Shown one piece after another: positions 41,279 through 51,523 of a stretch of DNA of 64,000 nucleotides. Numbering within the stretch: the stretch's first letter is position 1; each line of letters begins with the position of its first letter. Source of the stretch: an uncultured Alphaproteobacteria bacterium (lineage in GTDB: Bacteria; Pseudomonadota; Alphaproteobacteria; Rhizobiales; Rhizobiaceae); the NCBI GenBank assembly GCA_929200315.1, contig CAKMZB010000004.1:71726-135725 (forward strand), in the 5' to 3' direction. The notes beneath the pieces were generated by a model, which saw only the letters and a program-made list of their open reading frames with translations, made no database searches and was not told where the DNA came from. Made by a program: the position numbers and the translations under genes.

Positions 41279-43807
41279 TTAAGCGTCTGCGCGCAGGCGT
41301 TCGTTGTCAGTATCGAATGGGGACTCACCAATGACCTTGGCCGGGTAGCGCTTGCCTAGAATGCGGATTTCCATCTGCGTACCCTCCTCGCCATATTCCG
41401 GTTTCACCATAGCCAGGGCGAGGCTCTTGCCAGTCCGATAGCCATAGCCGCCATGGGTTGCGCGGCCGATCAGTGCATCACCCTGGTAAATCGCTTCCGA
41501 CCCACGCGCGTCGGCATCGTCAATCCCATCTACTTCAAGCGTAACAAAGCGCCAGTCGTCGCCCTTCCCGTGGCGAGCAAGCAGCGCATCGCGGCCTATG
41601 AACTCTTTGGCCGGTTTGATGAAGCGGTCGAGGGCGGATTCGTAGGCGGAATATTCCACCGACAGTTCCCGCGGGATCAGACGATAGCTCTTCTCAATCG
41701 CCATAGACGTCATAGCGCGGATGCCGAAGGGCTTGATGCCGAATTCTTCACCCGCTTCCATGATGAGATCCCAGATCAGGTTCTGCTGCTCCATCGGGTG
41801 GTGCAGCTCCCAGCCAAGTTCGCCTACGAAGTTGACGCGCAGCGCATTGGCCGTAGCGGTGCCGACGCTGATCTGCTTGCCGGAAAGCCAGGGGAAATTG
41901 GCGTTGTCGAGCTTGGCGCGGGTGAGTTTGGCGAGGATATCGCGGGAGCGCGGACCGGCCAGAACCAGTACACCATATTGCTGCGTCACCGGGGTAAGCG
42001 TCACCGAGCCGTCCGTCGGCAGGTGGCGGAAAAGGACGTCATGATCGTGCGCTTCATATGCCCCGGCGGAGACCAGATAGAAGGCATCCGGCTTGTATTC
42101 AAACACCGTGAATTCACTGCGCACGCCACCATGTTTGGTGAGCACATGAGCGAGCGCCACACGACCGCGTTTCTTAGGCACGGAATTGGCGAGGATGGAA
42201 TCCAGCCATTCCTGCGCGCCGGGGCCAGTGACCTGCATCTTGGCAAATGCCGACATATCGAGCAGGCCAGCGCCCTCGGTAACAGCCTTCACCTCGTTGC
42301 CAACATGCTCAAAATAGTTGGAACGCCGGAACGAATATTGCTCGCGCACGCGGCCGGTATGATCGGCTGGCGGATGGTTCTCATCAATGATGAGATCGGC
42401 CCCATTCATCGGTTGAACGGTGCGCTTGTCTTCCGGCAATTCGTAGCCTTCCGGCGCGTACCAGTTGGCGCGTTCCCAGCCATAGACGGAGCCAAAGACC
42501 GCGCCGAGGTCTTTCTGCCGCTCGTAGGCGGGGGTGGTTTTCAGCGGGCGGGCGGCGGCCCGTTCTTCGTCCGGGTAGTGCAGCGTGAAGACGTTGGCAT
42601 AGGCCTCCTCATTCTTCTCGATGAGATAGCCTTCCGTGGCGTAGGGGCCAAAGCGGCGGGGGTCGACGCCCATCATGTCAATCGTGGGTTCACCATCGAC
42701 AATCCATTCAGCAAGCTGCCAGCCCGCACCGCCAGCCGCAGTGATGCCAAACGAATGACCCTCGTTTAGCCACAGCCCCTTCTTGCCCGGCGCGGGGCCG
42801 ATAATGGGAGAGCCGTCCGGCGTGTAGCAGATCGCGCCATTGTAGACTTTCTTGATGCCAGCTTCGCCAAAGTAGGGAACGCGCTCAACGGCGGTCTCAA
42901 TGTGGCGTTCGATGCGGTCGAGGTCCTCCTGGAAAAGCTCATATTCGGAATCATCGTCCGGCCCATCGACGTAACAAACCGGTGCACCGGCCTCATAGGG
43001 GCCGAGGATCAGGCCATGGGCCTCTTCACGCATGTACCAGGCGCTATCGCTCTCGCGCAGAACGCAAAGTTCTTCACCACCCTCTTCGCGGAATTTCTTA
43101 ATCTCCGGATGGGCCTCCGTAACGATATATTGGTGCTCCACCGGGATGACCGGCATGTTGATGCCAAGCATCTTGCCGGTCTTGCGGGCAAAGTTGCCGG
43201 TGCAGGTGATGACGTGTTCGCATTCAATATCGCCCTGGTCAGTGCGCACGATCCAGCTGTCATCGTCTTGCTGCTCAATGGCCGTCACCACAGTGTTGCG
43301 GTGGATTTTCGCACCCATGTCGCGGGCGCCTTTCGCCAGCGCCTGGGTTAGGTCGGCTGGCTGAATGTAACCATCATCGGGGTGTTCAATTGCGCCCAAA
43401 AGGCCTTCGGTGTTCACGTAAGGCCAGCGGGCCTTGATCTCCTCAGGCGTCACCGCCTTGACGTTAATGTCGAGGGTTTCGGCGATGCCCATGTAATATT
43501 CGTATTCGTCCATCCGGTCCTGGCTGCGCGCTAGGCGGATGTTGGAGACCTTGCGAAAGCCGGTATCCATGCCGGTTTCTTCGGTAAGCTCCTGGTAAAA
43601 ACGCACAGAATATTTGTGAATCTGCCCCACCGAATAGGACATGTTGAAGAGCGGCAGCAGCCCCGCAGCATGCCATGTGGAACCAGACGTCAACTCTTTG
43701 CGCTCCAGCAAAACACTGTCCGTCCAGCCCTTCTTGGCGAGGTGATATAGCGTGGAGCACCCCACCACACCGCCGCCGATGACTACCGCTCTTGCCTTGG
43801 TCTGCAT
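41279..43807 (-). CDS. FAD oxidoreductase-GcvT protein (dimethylglycine/sarcosine dehydrogenase-like)
   Basis: An 842-residue protein. The N-terminal DAO domain (about 1-370) has VVIGGGVVGCSTLYHLAKKG and LTSGSTWHAAGLLP. The C-terminal GcvT and GcvT_C domains (about 430-840), with FVGELGWELHHPMEQQNLIWDLI, bind THF. Relatives oxidatively demethylate dimethylglycine or sarcosine and hand the methylene to THF. This would take over after the MttB homologue has removed one methyl from betaine. It converges on the regulator gene with an 8-bp gap. Confidence 0.88.
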   Translation of the reverse strand: MQTKARAVVIGGGVVGCSTLYHLAKKGWTDSVLLERKELTSGSTWHAAGLLPLFNMSYSVGQIHKYSVRFYQELTEETGMDTGFRKVSNIRLARSQDRMDEYEYYMGIAETLDINVKAVTPEEIKARWPYVNTEGLLGAIEHPDDGYIQPADLTQALAKGARDMGAKIHRNTVVTAIEQQDDDSWIVRTDQGDIECEHVITCTGNFARKTGKMLGINMPVIPVEHQYIVTEAHPEIKKFREEGGEELCVLRESDSAWYMREEAHGLILGPYEAGAPVCYVDGPDDDSEYELFQEDLDRIERHIETAVERVPYFGEAGIKKVYNGAICYTPDGSPIIGPAPGKKGLWLNEGHSFGITAAGGAGWQLAEWIVDGEPTIDMMGVDPRRFGPYATEGYLIEKNEEAYANVFTLHYPDEERAAARPLKTTPAYERQKDLGAVFGSVYGWERANWYAPEGYELPEDKRTVQPMNGADLIIDENHPPADHTGRVREQYSFRRSNYFEHVGNEVKAVTEGAGLLDMSAFAKMQVTGPGAQEWLDSILANSVPKKRGRVALAHVLTKHGGVRSEFTVFEYKPDAFYLVSAGAYEAHDHDVLFRHLPTDGSVTLTPVTQQYGVLVLAGPRSRDILAKLTRAKLDNANFPWLSGKQISVGTATANALRVNFVGELGWELHHPMEQQNLIWDLIMEAGEEFGIKPFGIRAMTSMAIEKSYRLIPRELSVEYSAYESALDRFIKPAKEFIGRDALLARHGKGDDWRFVTLEVDGIDDADARGSEAIYQGDALIGRATHGGYGYRTGKSLALAMVKPEYGEEGTQMEIRILGKRYPAKVIGESPFDTDNERLRADA

Positions 43808-43870
43808 TTCATCAATCCCCTCCAGGTCGCGTGCAGTCTAACGCGATATTTTTACCGCGCCACTGGTCCG

Positions 43871-43879
43871 TTTGCGACA
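43871..43879 (+). promoter_or_regulatory. TTTGCGACA motif, site 5 (upstream of the dimethylglycine dehydrogenase-like gene)
   Basis: An exact TTTGCGACA in the 200-bp divergent region between the flavoprotein (start 43807) and the SulP gene (start 44008), 64 bp from the former. No other feature is evident in this region. Confidence 0.45.
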
Positions 43880-44007
43880 CGGGCCATACCCTCATCGCCG
43901 CCTTCACCGTTGCCGGGTTTGCACTGGTGCGCGGACACGGCTAGGAGGGGCGAAACCGGTGCTGAATTCCGGCGCCGCCTCCCATTCCCGTTTGACCGGA
44001 TTTTGCC

Positions 44008-45615
44008 ATGCGAGCCACCCTTGCGGCCTTCGCCAAATCACTGCCGTTTGCCGACCGCCGGTCGGCCAATCTTGCCACTTTCACCCCGTCACGCATCAAG
44101 ACGGAAATCCTTTCTGGCCTAACCGTTGCGCTGGCGCTGGTGCCGGAAGCCGTCGCCTTTGCCTTTGTGGCCGGGGTGCATCCGCTGGTTGGCCTCTATG
44201 CGGCCTTTATCGTGGGCATCATCACCGCTTTGTTCGGCGGCCGCCCGGGCATGATTTCCGGCGCGACCGGCGCGCTTGCGGTCGTGATGGTGGCGCTGGT
44301 TGCCCAACACGGGGTGCAATATCTCTTCGCCACCGTCGTGCTGATGGGGATTTTGCAAATCCTTGCCGGGATTTTTCACCTGGGTCGCTTCATTCGCCTC
44401 GTCCCGCACCCGGTAATGCTTGGCTTCGTGAACGGCCTTGCCATTGTGATTTTCCTTGCTCAGCTCACACAGTTTCAGGTGACAGGCGCAGACGGAACGA
44501 AAGAGTGGATGTCCGGCATAACGTTGGTCCTCATGCTCGGCCTCGTCGCACTGACCATGGTCATTATCTGGGGCACGCCGAAGATCACCAAGGCCATTCC
44601 TGCCCCGCTTGCCGGAATCGCGATTGTGGCGGTGCTGGTGATTGCTTTTGGCATTCCTGTTCCGCGTGTTGGTGATCTTGCTTCCATCCAGGGGGGCCTG
44701 CCGCTCTTTTCCATTCCCAGCGTTCCGCTGAACCTGGAGACGCTGCGCATCATCTTTCCCTACGCGCTGATCCTCGCCGCCATTGGCCTTATTGAAAGCC
44801 TGCTGACACTGAACCTTGTGGGTGAAATTACCGGTCAGAAAGGCGGGGCTTCGAAGGAATGTCTCGCCCAGGGTGCTGCCAATACCGTGACCGGTTTCTT
44901 TGGCGGCATGGGTGGTTGCGCGATGATCGGCCAGTCCATGATCAACGTGAAATCCGGCGGCCGTACACGCCTTTCCGGCACCTCTGCTGCGCTCTTCTTG
45001 CTTGCCTTCATCCTCGTCGCCTCCAGCCTGATCGAGCAGATCCCGCTCGCCGCTCTGGTGGGCGTTATGTTCATGGTGGTGATCGGCACTTTTGCCTGGA
45101 ATTCGCTAACAATCTTACGCAAAATTCCGCTTACAGACGCTCTGGTTATCGGCCTCGTGACCATCGTCACCGTGCTCACCGACCTTGCCATTGCCGTGGT
45201 CGTCGGGGTCATCGTCTCCGCCCTCGCCTATACCTGGAACAATGCCAAGCGCATCTACGCCAAGGCGCACACCACTACGGAGGGTGCGAAAATCTATGCG
45301 ATCCAGGGGCCGCTCTTCTTCGGTTCAGCGGAAGGTTTCGGGGAAATTTTCAGCCCGAAGGAAGATCCCTCTGTGGTCATCATCGACTTTATGGATTCAC
45401 GCGTGGTGGACCAGTCGGCGCTCCAGGCCATCGAGGACATTGCAAGGAAATACGAGGTCGCCGGAAAGACCGTGCAACTGCGTCACCTGTCGAGAGATTG
45501 CCACTACCTGCTCAACAAGGCGAACCAACTTATCGTGGATTCAGACGACGATCCTGAATACGGCATCTCGGTAAACTATAACGTGAGCACCGGCTCCTTT
45601 GCGGGCGGGCACTAG
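44008..45615 (+). CDS. SulP-family anion transporter
   Basis: A 535-residue polytopic membrane protein with SulP text: GLTVALALVPEAVAFAFVAGVHPLVGLYAAF, GRPGMISGATGALAVVMVAL, LGFVNGLAIVIFLAQL and NTVTGFFGGMGGCAMIGQSMINVKSGG. A C-terminal STAS domain (about 425-520) follows. SulP proteins carry sulfate, bicarbonate or other anions; the substrate is not evident. It converges on the threonine aldolase gene with a 4-bp overlap. Confidence 0.92.
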   Translation: MRATLAAFAKSLPFADRRSANLATFTPSRIKTEILSGLTVALALVPEAVAFAFVAGVHPLVGLYAAFIVGIITALFGGRPGMISGATGALAVVMVALVAQHGVQYLFATVVLMGILQILAGIFHLGRFIRLVPHPVMLGFVNGLAIVIFLAQLTQFQVTGADGTKEWMSGITLVLMLGLVALTMVIIWGTPKITKAIPAPLAGIAIVAVLVIAFGIPVPRVGDLASIQGGLPLFSIPSVPLNLETLRIIFPYALILAAIGLIESLLTLNLVGEITGQKGGASKECLAQGAANTVTGFFGGMGGCAMIGQSMINVKSGGRTRLSGTSAALFLLAFILVASSLIEQIPLAALVGVMFMVVIGTFAWNSLTILRKIPLTDALVIGLVTIVTVLTDLAIAVVVGVIVSALAYTWNNAKRIYAKAHTTTEGAKIYAIQGPLFFGSAEGFGEIFSPKEDPSVVIIDFMDSRVVDQSALQAIEDIARKYEVAGKTVQLRHLSRDCHYLLNKANQLIVDSDDDPEYGISVNYNVSTGSFAGGH

Positions 45616-46667
45616 GCTTTAACGTAAGCTGCAAAAGCATCGGTGATCGTGCCGATTTGCGCCTTGTCGAAGTCCAAATGGGTGACCAGACGAATGCCGC
45701 CTGTCATGTCCGGCCCGGACAAGACGATGCCGCGCCTGGCCATGAAAGCGACGAGGTCGGGCGCATTGTCGCCAGGCGCAAGCGTGAGCCAGATCATGTT
45801 GGTGTCCACCGGGTGGTTAAGACTGATGCCATTCATAGCCGTCAAATTGCGCGCAAGTTCCACTGCGTTTTCATGATCTTGTGACAAACGTTCAATGTTA
45901 TGCTCAAGCGCATAAAGACCGCAGGCTGCGAGCACACCGGACTGACGCAACCCACCACCGAGCAGCTTTCGGTTCCGCTTGGCGCGGGCGATGAAGTCAG
46001 TCGGACCTGTGAGAACAGACCCTGCCGGTGCACCAAGACCCTTGGAGAGACAGAGCGAAACGCTGTCCGCCGGTGCGGCTAGATCAGCGGCGCTTTTCCC
46101 GCTGCCAACCGCCGCATTCATCAACCGCGCGCCGTCGAGGTGAACGGAGAGGCCATGCTCCCGCGCGGCACCGGCAACGGCCTCAATCTCACTCTGTGGG
46201 ACGATCTTGCCGTTGAGTGTGTTTTCCATGCAGACGAGCCGCGTGATGGCAAAATGCGGATCGTCCGGCTGGACGGTCGCGGCAACTTCGCCGGCATCCA
46301 GCGCGCCGTTTTCCTTTGGTTGAATGTGGCGCGGAGAGATGCCGCCAAGCACCGCCGCGCCGCCTGCCTCATATTTCGCGATGTGGGTGCCGACGCCGCC
46401 GATATATTCCTCCCCGCGCCCACAATGGGAGAGCAGCGCGACAAGATTGGACTGGGTGCCCGAGGTGACAAAGAGCGCATCCTCCTTACCAAGCAGCGAA
46501 GCGACCCGCTCCTCCAGCCGCCGGACGGTCGGATCATCGCCATAGACGTCATCCCCCACATCCGCCGCGGCCATGGCTTCACGCATTCCGGCGCTCGGGC
46601 GGGTAACGGTGTCGGACCGCAGATCAATGGTGGAATTGGCGCCTTCGCGGCCAGCATTAGCATACAT
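45612..46667 (-). CDS. ltaE: low-specificity L-threonine aldolase
   Basis: A 351-residue PLP enzyme cleaving threonine or allo-threonine to glycine and acetaldehyde. Signatures are IDLRSDTVTRPSAGMREAMAAADVGDDVYGDDPTV at the start, FVTSGTQSNLVAL, VCMENTLNGKIVP, HLDGARLMNAAV and the PLP lysine in LCLSKGLGAPAGSVL. It is followed upstream by the PhzF gene on the same strand, 40 bp away. Confidence 0.94.
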   Translation of the reverse strand: MYANAGREGANSTIDLRSDTVTRPSAGMREAMAAADVGDDVYGDDPTVRRLEERVASLLGKEDALFVTSGTQSNLVALLSHCGRGEEYIGGVGTHIAKYEAGGAAVLGGISPRHIQPKENGALDAGEVAATVQPDDPHFAITRLVCMENTLNGKIVPQSEIEAVAGAAREHGLSVHLDGARLMNAAVGSGKSAADLAAPADSVSLCLSKGLGAPAGSVLTGPTDFIARAKRNRKLLGGGLRQSGVLAACGLYALEHNIERLSQDHENAVELARNLTAMNGISLNHPVDTNMIWLTLAPGDNAPDLVAFMARRGIVLSGPDMTGGIRLVTHLDFDKAQIGTITDAFAAYVKA

Positions 46668-46707
46668 GTTGTGTCTCTCTCCGGGGCAAAGACCCGCTTA
46701 CCGCGCT

Positions 46708-47619
46708 TTAAACGAAAAGCGTGCCCCGCGCGACAATCACCGCCGGGCCGCCAATGCGCCCACCAATCATCCGCCCGCTTTCGACATCAATCTCCAGATT
46801 GATCGTAGAGGGGCGGCCCATCTCGATGCCTTGCTCCACTGTCACAGAATGGAGCCCGTCCATCGGCGCATCGAACCGCATCACTGCGCCTGCAAAGGCC
46901 GCAACGGCGGAGCCTGTGGCCGAATCTTCTAAAATACCAGAATCAGGACCGAACATGCGGGCATGAAAACTCACATCTGCACCCACAGTTTCGCGACAAT
47001 AGAGATAGGCGCAATTGTGAGAATGGGTGCCGAAGGCTTCACGCCAAAGTGCCACGTCTGCGGTTGGTGCGGCGCTTTGGGCAATAGCCAGATCTCGTAC
47101 CGGAACCATTGTGTAGGGAACACCACCGTTAAAGGCGCAGATTTCATGGTTCTCAAAGCCTATGTCAGCTGCATCCAGGCCAAGGGCAGCAGCAGCCGTT
47201 TCCCGGGTGGCGGCGCAATCAGCCGCTTCAGCGATGATCGGTAAATCGAATTCGGCGTAAGGTGCTTCGCTCTTGGAATAGCGCACTGCGCAACGCACGG
47301 GGCCAACCTTCTCCTCCAGCACGACGATGCCGTGCCCGGCCTTGTCCATCCCGGCTTCAAGGCCTGCGATGATAGCGGACCCAACTGTTGGGTGACCTGC
47401 AAATGGCAATTCGTTAGCTGGCGTAAAAATGCGCAGACCCGCCGTGTGGCCGCCTGCATTGGCTGGAGTGAGGAAAGTCGTTTCCGAATAGCCAAATTCT
47501 ATCGCGATGGACTGCATATCAGCATCCGAAAGCCCTTCAGCATCCAGAACAACGGCGAGTTGATTTCCGGCAAGAGGTTTGTCTGAAAAGACGTCGAGTA
47601 TAGCGAAACGGCGTTCCAT
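46708..47619 (-). CDS. PhzF-family isomerase/epimerase-like protein
   Basis: A 303-residue protein with the PhzF pattern: FAILDVFSDKPLAGNQLAVVLDAEGLSD, FGYSETTFL (catalytic Glu), LRIFTPANELPFAGHPTVG and EDSATGSAVAAFAG. PhzF relatives catalyse cofactor-free proton shifts; the substrate is unknown here. I start it at ATG 47619, preceded by AGGA; the upstream extension is not family-like. Confidence 0.9.
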   Translation of the reverse strand: MERRFAILDVFSDKPLAGNQLAVVLDAEGLSDADMQSIAIEFGYSETTFLTPANAGGHTAGLRIFTPANELPFAGHPTVGSAIIAGLEAGMDKAGHGIVVLEEKVGPVRCAVRYSKSEAPYAEFDLPIIAEAADCAATRETAAAALGLDAADIGFENHEICAFNGGVPYTMVPVRDLAIAQSAAPTADVALWREAFGTHSHNCAYLYCRETVGADVSFHARMFGPDSGILEDSATGSAVAAFAGAVMRFDAPMDGLHSVTVEQGIEMGRPSTINLEIDVESGRMIGGRIGGPAVIVARGTLFV

Positions 47620-47680
47620 GGGGTGATCCTGATGGGCAGTCGGGGCGCAGTTGACCCTATCAAAACGGCACCCGCAACCG

Positions 47681-47740
47681 CGTTCAAGTCCGTTCAAGTC
47701 CGTTCAGGCCCGTTCAGGCCCGTTCAGCCTCGTTCAGCTA
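47681..47740. repeat. six-unit 10-bp tandem array (CGTTCAxxxx)
   Basis: Six consecutive 10-mers share CGTTCA: CGTTCAAGTC twice, CGTTCAGGCC twice, CGTTCAGCCT and CGTTCAGCTA. The array lies between the divergent PhzF and BA14K genes and ends 82 bp before the BA14K start. One helical turn per unit would put identical bases on one DNA face. Confidence 0.85.
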
Positions 47741-47821
47741 TGGTTAATGTTGGTTTTGGGAATATCGCGCCAAGCCGCCCGCTCACCTTCCCTCGGTCGC
47801 GGGCAAAATGGAGACAAAGCC

Positions 47822-48283
47822 ATGAACTTCTTCAAACGCGCTTTCGCCGTGATCGTCATTGCAGCTACCGCGACCCTTGCCGTGCAACCCGCACAGGCCG
47901 CGCCGGTTCGGCTGAATGCCATCGCGACGGGCGACACACTCGCCACCAATGTCCACTACCGGCACGGTCGACACCGCCACCATCACCGTCATCGTCGCAA
48001 CAACAATGGTGCGGCGATTGCCGGTGCGCTGATTGGCGGGGCCATTATCGGCGGTCTCATCGCCAATTCCGGCCGCGATGACTATGTCGAAAGGCGCTAC
48101 GATCGCGACCCGTATTACGCGCCGCGCCGGGTCTATGTGGAGCCGCGTCCGCGCTATCGCCGCAGCCTGTCCCGCGCACATGTGCGTCATTGCTATGACC
48201 GGTACAGGTCTTACCGGGCCTACGACAACACGTTCCAGCCCTATCACGGACGACGCCGCCAGTGCCGGTCGCGCTACTATTAA
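47822..48283 (+). CDS. BA14K-family secreted protein
   Basis: A 153-residue protein with a signal peptide ([20 protein letters not shown], cleavage near QAAP). It continues with a His/Arg-rich stretch (about 45-60), a Gly/Ala-rich hydrophobic segment ([18 protein letters not shown]), a Tyr/Arg-rich region and a BA14K-like C-terminus, [31 protein letters not shown]14K proteins are Rhizobiales-typical envelope proteins, described as lectin-like in Brucella. The ATG has GGAGAC 7 bp upstream. Confidence 0.85.
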   Translation: MNFFKRAFAVIVIAATATLAVQPAQAAPVRLNAIATGDTLATNVHYRHGRHRHHHRHRRNNNGAAIAGALIGGAIIGGLIANSGRDDYVERRYDRDPYYAPRRVYVEPRPRYRRSLSRAHVRHCYDRYRSYRAYDNTFQPYHGRRRQCRSRYY

Positions 48284-48316
48284 GAGCTCGCGCTCCCGCC
48301 ACGAACCAAAAACAAA

Positions 48317-48346
48317 AGAGGCCGCTGCAAACATGCAGCGGCCTCT
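48317..48346. terminator. bidirectional rho-independent terminator
   Basis: A 13-bp perfect stem, AGAGGCCGCTGCA (48317-48329) with TGCAGCGGCCTCT (48334-48346), and the loop AACA. It lies between convergent BA14K and ilvC. TCATTTTC follows on the plus strand, and a run read as TTTTGTTTTTGG follows on the minus strand, so it can serve both genes. Confidence 0.9.
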
Positions 48347-48405
48347 TCATTTTCATGTCTGATTAAGCCAGGCCCGCCCGAACGGCGCGGGTCGCTCAGA
48401 GCCGC

Positions 48406-49440
<1,035 letters not shown>

Positions 49441-49555
49441 TCAAAATGTCGTTTGTGAGTTCACATAAAAAGCCGCGCGCGATGGCCCGGAGTCGCGGTT
49501 GTTTAGACCCGCTTGGCCCCTCTTGGCAACGCGCTATTGCACAGCTTGCCCGGGA

Positions 49556-50296
49556 TCAGTGGCCGCAGGCTTTCAGGAAGCGCAGAACGGTCGCCTCCAT
49601 GCCGTGAATCAACGCGTCCGCCGTGAGGCCATGGCCGATGGAAACCTCGGCCAAATCCGGAATACGGGCCATCAAAGCGGGCAGGTTGGCAACGGTGAGG
49701 TCATGACCGGCATTCATGGCGAGCCCTAACCCACGCGCCGCCTCGCCGGTGGCTTCCAAAGCTTCAAGCGCACCTGCCTCGGCAGAGGGGCTGTCGTAGG
49801 TGGCGGCATAGGGACCGGTGTAGATTTCAATCCGGTCAGCACCGGTGTCTTTGGCCATTTCTAACCCCTGCGGGGATGGATCGGCAAACAGCGCAACGCG
49901 AAGACCGCTGCTCTTCAGCCGCGCAATGACGGGGGTCAGAAAGTTGTGGTTGGCGGCAAAATCCCAACCATGGTCAGACGTTGCCTGCGCCGGATCATCC
50001 GGCACCAGTGTCACCTGTTCCGGCGCGTGCTCCTCACATTGGGCGAGGAACTCCTCCGTCGGGTAGCCTTCCATGTTGAATTCAGCATGGGGAAATTCAT
50101 CATCCAGCAGCGCGCGCAGGTCCGGCAGATCAGTGAAGCGGATATGACGCTGGTCCGGGCGCGGGTGAACTGTCACTCCGTGGGCGCCCGCGTTCAGCGC
50201 TATGCGGGCCATGCCCGTGACACTGGGCCACGGCAGGTCACGGCGATTGCGCAATTGTGCAATCGCGTTGAGATTGACGGAAAGGGCGACAGCCAT
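49556..50296 (-). CDS. pdxJ: pyridoxine 5'-phosphate synthase PdxJ
   Basis: A 246-residue barrel enzyme that joins 1-deoxyxylulose-5-phosphate and 3-amino-2-oxopropyl phosphate to pyridoxine 5'-phosphate. Signatures are [70 protein letters not shown] and [14 protein letters not shown]. The start is placed at ATG 50296 where the family begins; a longer frame to 50356 exists. It lies about 95 bp after the helicase gene. Confidence 0.95.
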   Translation of the reverse strand: MAVALSVNLNAIAQLRNRRDLPWPSVTGMARIALNAGAHGVTVHPRPDQRHIRFTDLPDLRALLDDEFPHAEFNMEGYPTEEFLAQCEEHAPEQVTLVPDDPAQATSDHGWDFAANHNFLTPVIARLKSSGLRVALFADPSPQGLEMAKDTGADRIEIYTGPYAATYDSPSAEAGALEALEATGEAARGLGLAMNAGHDLTVANLPALMARIPDLAEVSIGHGLTADALIHGMEATVLRFLKACGH

Positions 50297-50392
50297 GGGC
50301 TTGGTCCGGACTCGGGAAACGACTTTACCCAACATTGCCCCAAGGAGTTGCTCCAAAACACCCCATCATTTGCCCCAACAGTCAGGATCGCT

Positions 50393-51517
50393 TCACGACA
50401 CGATGGTCAGCCGCTCCGATGCGCGGGTGATAGCGGTGTAGAGCCAGCGCGCCGAATGTTCGCGAAAGGCAAAACTCTCATTGAAGAGATAGACGTTTTC
50501 CCACTGCGAACCTTGGCTCTTGTGCACCGTCAGCGCGTAGCCATAGTCAAAATCATCATAGCGCCGCTTCATCTGCCAGGGGATTTCCTCCTCCGGCGTC
50601 TCGAAGGCCGCTTTCAGCACTTTGATCTTGGCCGACAGACGCTCCATTCCGTCGTCTTCCGACGAGATGAGGAGGTTCATGAACGGCTTTGAGGTGACGG
50701 GTGCGCTTTTGACCTGCCAAAGCGAGCCGTTGAGCAGTCCTTTTGCAGGATCGTTGCGCAAAGCCACCAGTTTATCTCCGGAGGCCGGGAGCGGGCCCTG
50801 AAAATCCTTCAGATCGCGAAGCCGCTGGTTGTAGCGGCGACGGGTGCGGTTGGTGCCAACCAGCACCTGGTCAGCGGCGAGCACTTCGGCCTGATCCACG
50901 TCATCACGCCCGATGACCCGGCTCTCGCCGTAAGTGCCGCGGGGGATCGGCTCTCCGTTGCGGGCAAGCTGGGCCAGATCAATGATCGGGTTGTCTCGTG
51001 CCTGGCGATGAATTTCCTCCAGCAGCACATCCGGCTCGGCTTCGGTGAAAAAGCCGCCACCTGAAACGGGTGGCAACTGGCCAGGGTCTCCGAGCACAAG
51101 AACTGGTGTCCCAAAGGAAAGCAGATCCCTGCCGAGCTGCTCGTCCACCATCGAGCATTCATCAATCACCACCAGCGCCGCATTGGCGACGGGGGACTGA
51201 CGGTTGAGCGAAAAGGTCGGGCTGATGGACGATTTACCAGTGCCCTCATCCTCCACCAGCTCCTCCCCCCGCGGACGGTAGATGAGGGAATGGATGGTCG
51301 AGGCTTTCTTGGCGCCCCGCGAGCGCAGAACCAGCGCCGCCTTGCCGGTAAAGGCAGCAAACAGCACATCCCCGTCAACGTCCTCTGCGAGATGCCTCGC
51401 GAGGGTGGTCTTGCCCGTTCCTGCATAGCCGAAAAGCCGAAAGACCTGCGGATAGCCCTGCTTCAGCCAATCGGAAACGGCCTTAAGCGCATCATCTTGC
51501 TGTGGAGAAAATTTCAT
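50393..51517 (-). CDS. RecD-like ATP-dependent DNA helicase
   Basis: A 374-residue SF1B helicase with Walker A LFGYAGTGKTTLARHLAED, Walker B VVIDECSMVDE, the motif VLGDPGQLPPVSG, and the C-terminal UvrD-like VHKSQGSQWENVYLF and YTAITRASERLTIV. It lacks the long N-terminus of RecD2 and is not in a recBC context. Such stand-alone small helicases are common in alphaproteobacteria, and their role is uncertain. It follows vapC by 6 bp on the same strand. Confidence 0.9.
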   Translation of the reverse strand: MKFSPQQDDALKAVSDWLKQGYPQVFRLFGYAGTGKTTLARHLAEDVDGDVLFAAFTGKAALVLRSRGAKKASTIHSLIYRPRGEELVEDEGTGKSSISPTFSLNRQSPVANAALVVIDECSMVDEQLGRDLLSFGTPVLVLGDPGQLPPVSGGGFFTEAEPDVLLEEIHRQARDNPIIDLAQLARNGEPIPRGTYGESRVIGRDDVDQAEVLAADQVLVGTNRTRRRYNQRLRDLKDFQGPLPASGDKLVALRNDPAKGLLNGSLWQVKSAPVTSKPFMNLLISSEDDGMERLSAKIKVLKAAFETPEEEIPWQMKRRYDDFDYGYALTVHKSQGSQWENVYLFNESFAFREHSARWLYTAITRASERLTIVS

Positions 51518-51523
51518 GCCGGG

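Noticed and set aside
47681-47740. CRISPR array
   Set aside because: Units are 10 bp with no spacers and no cas genes; it is a simple tandem repeat.
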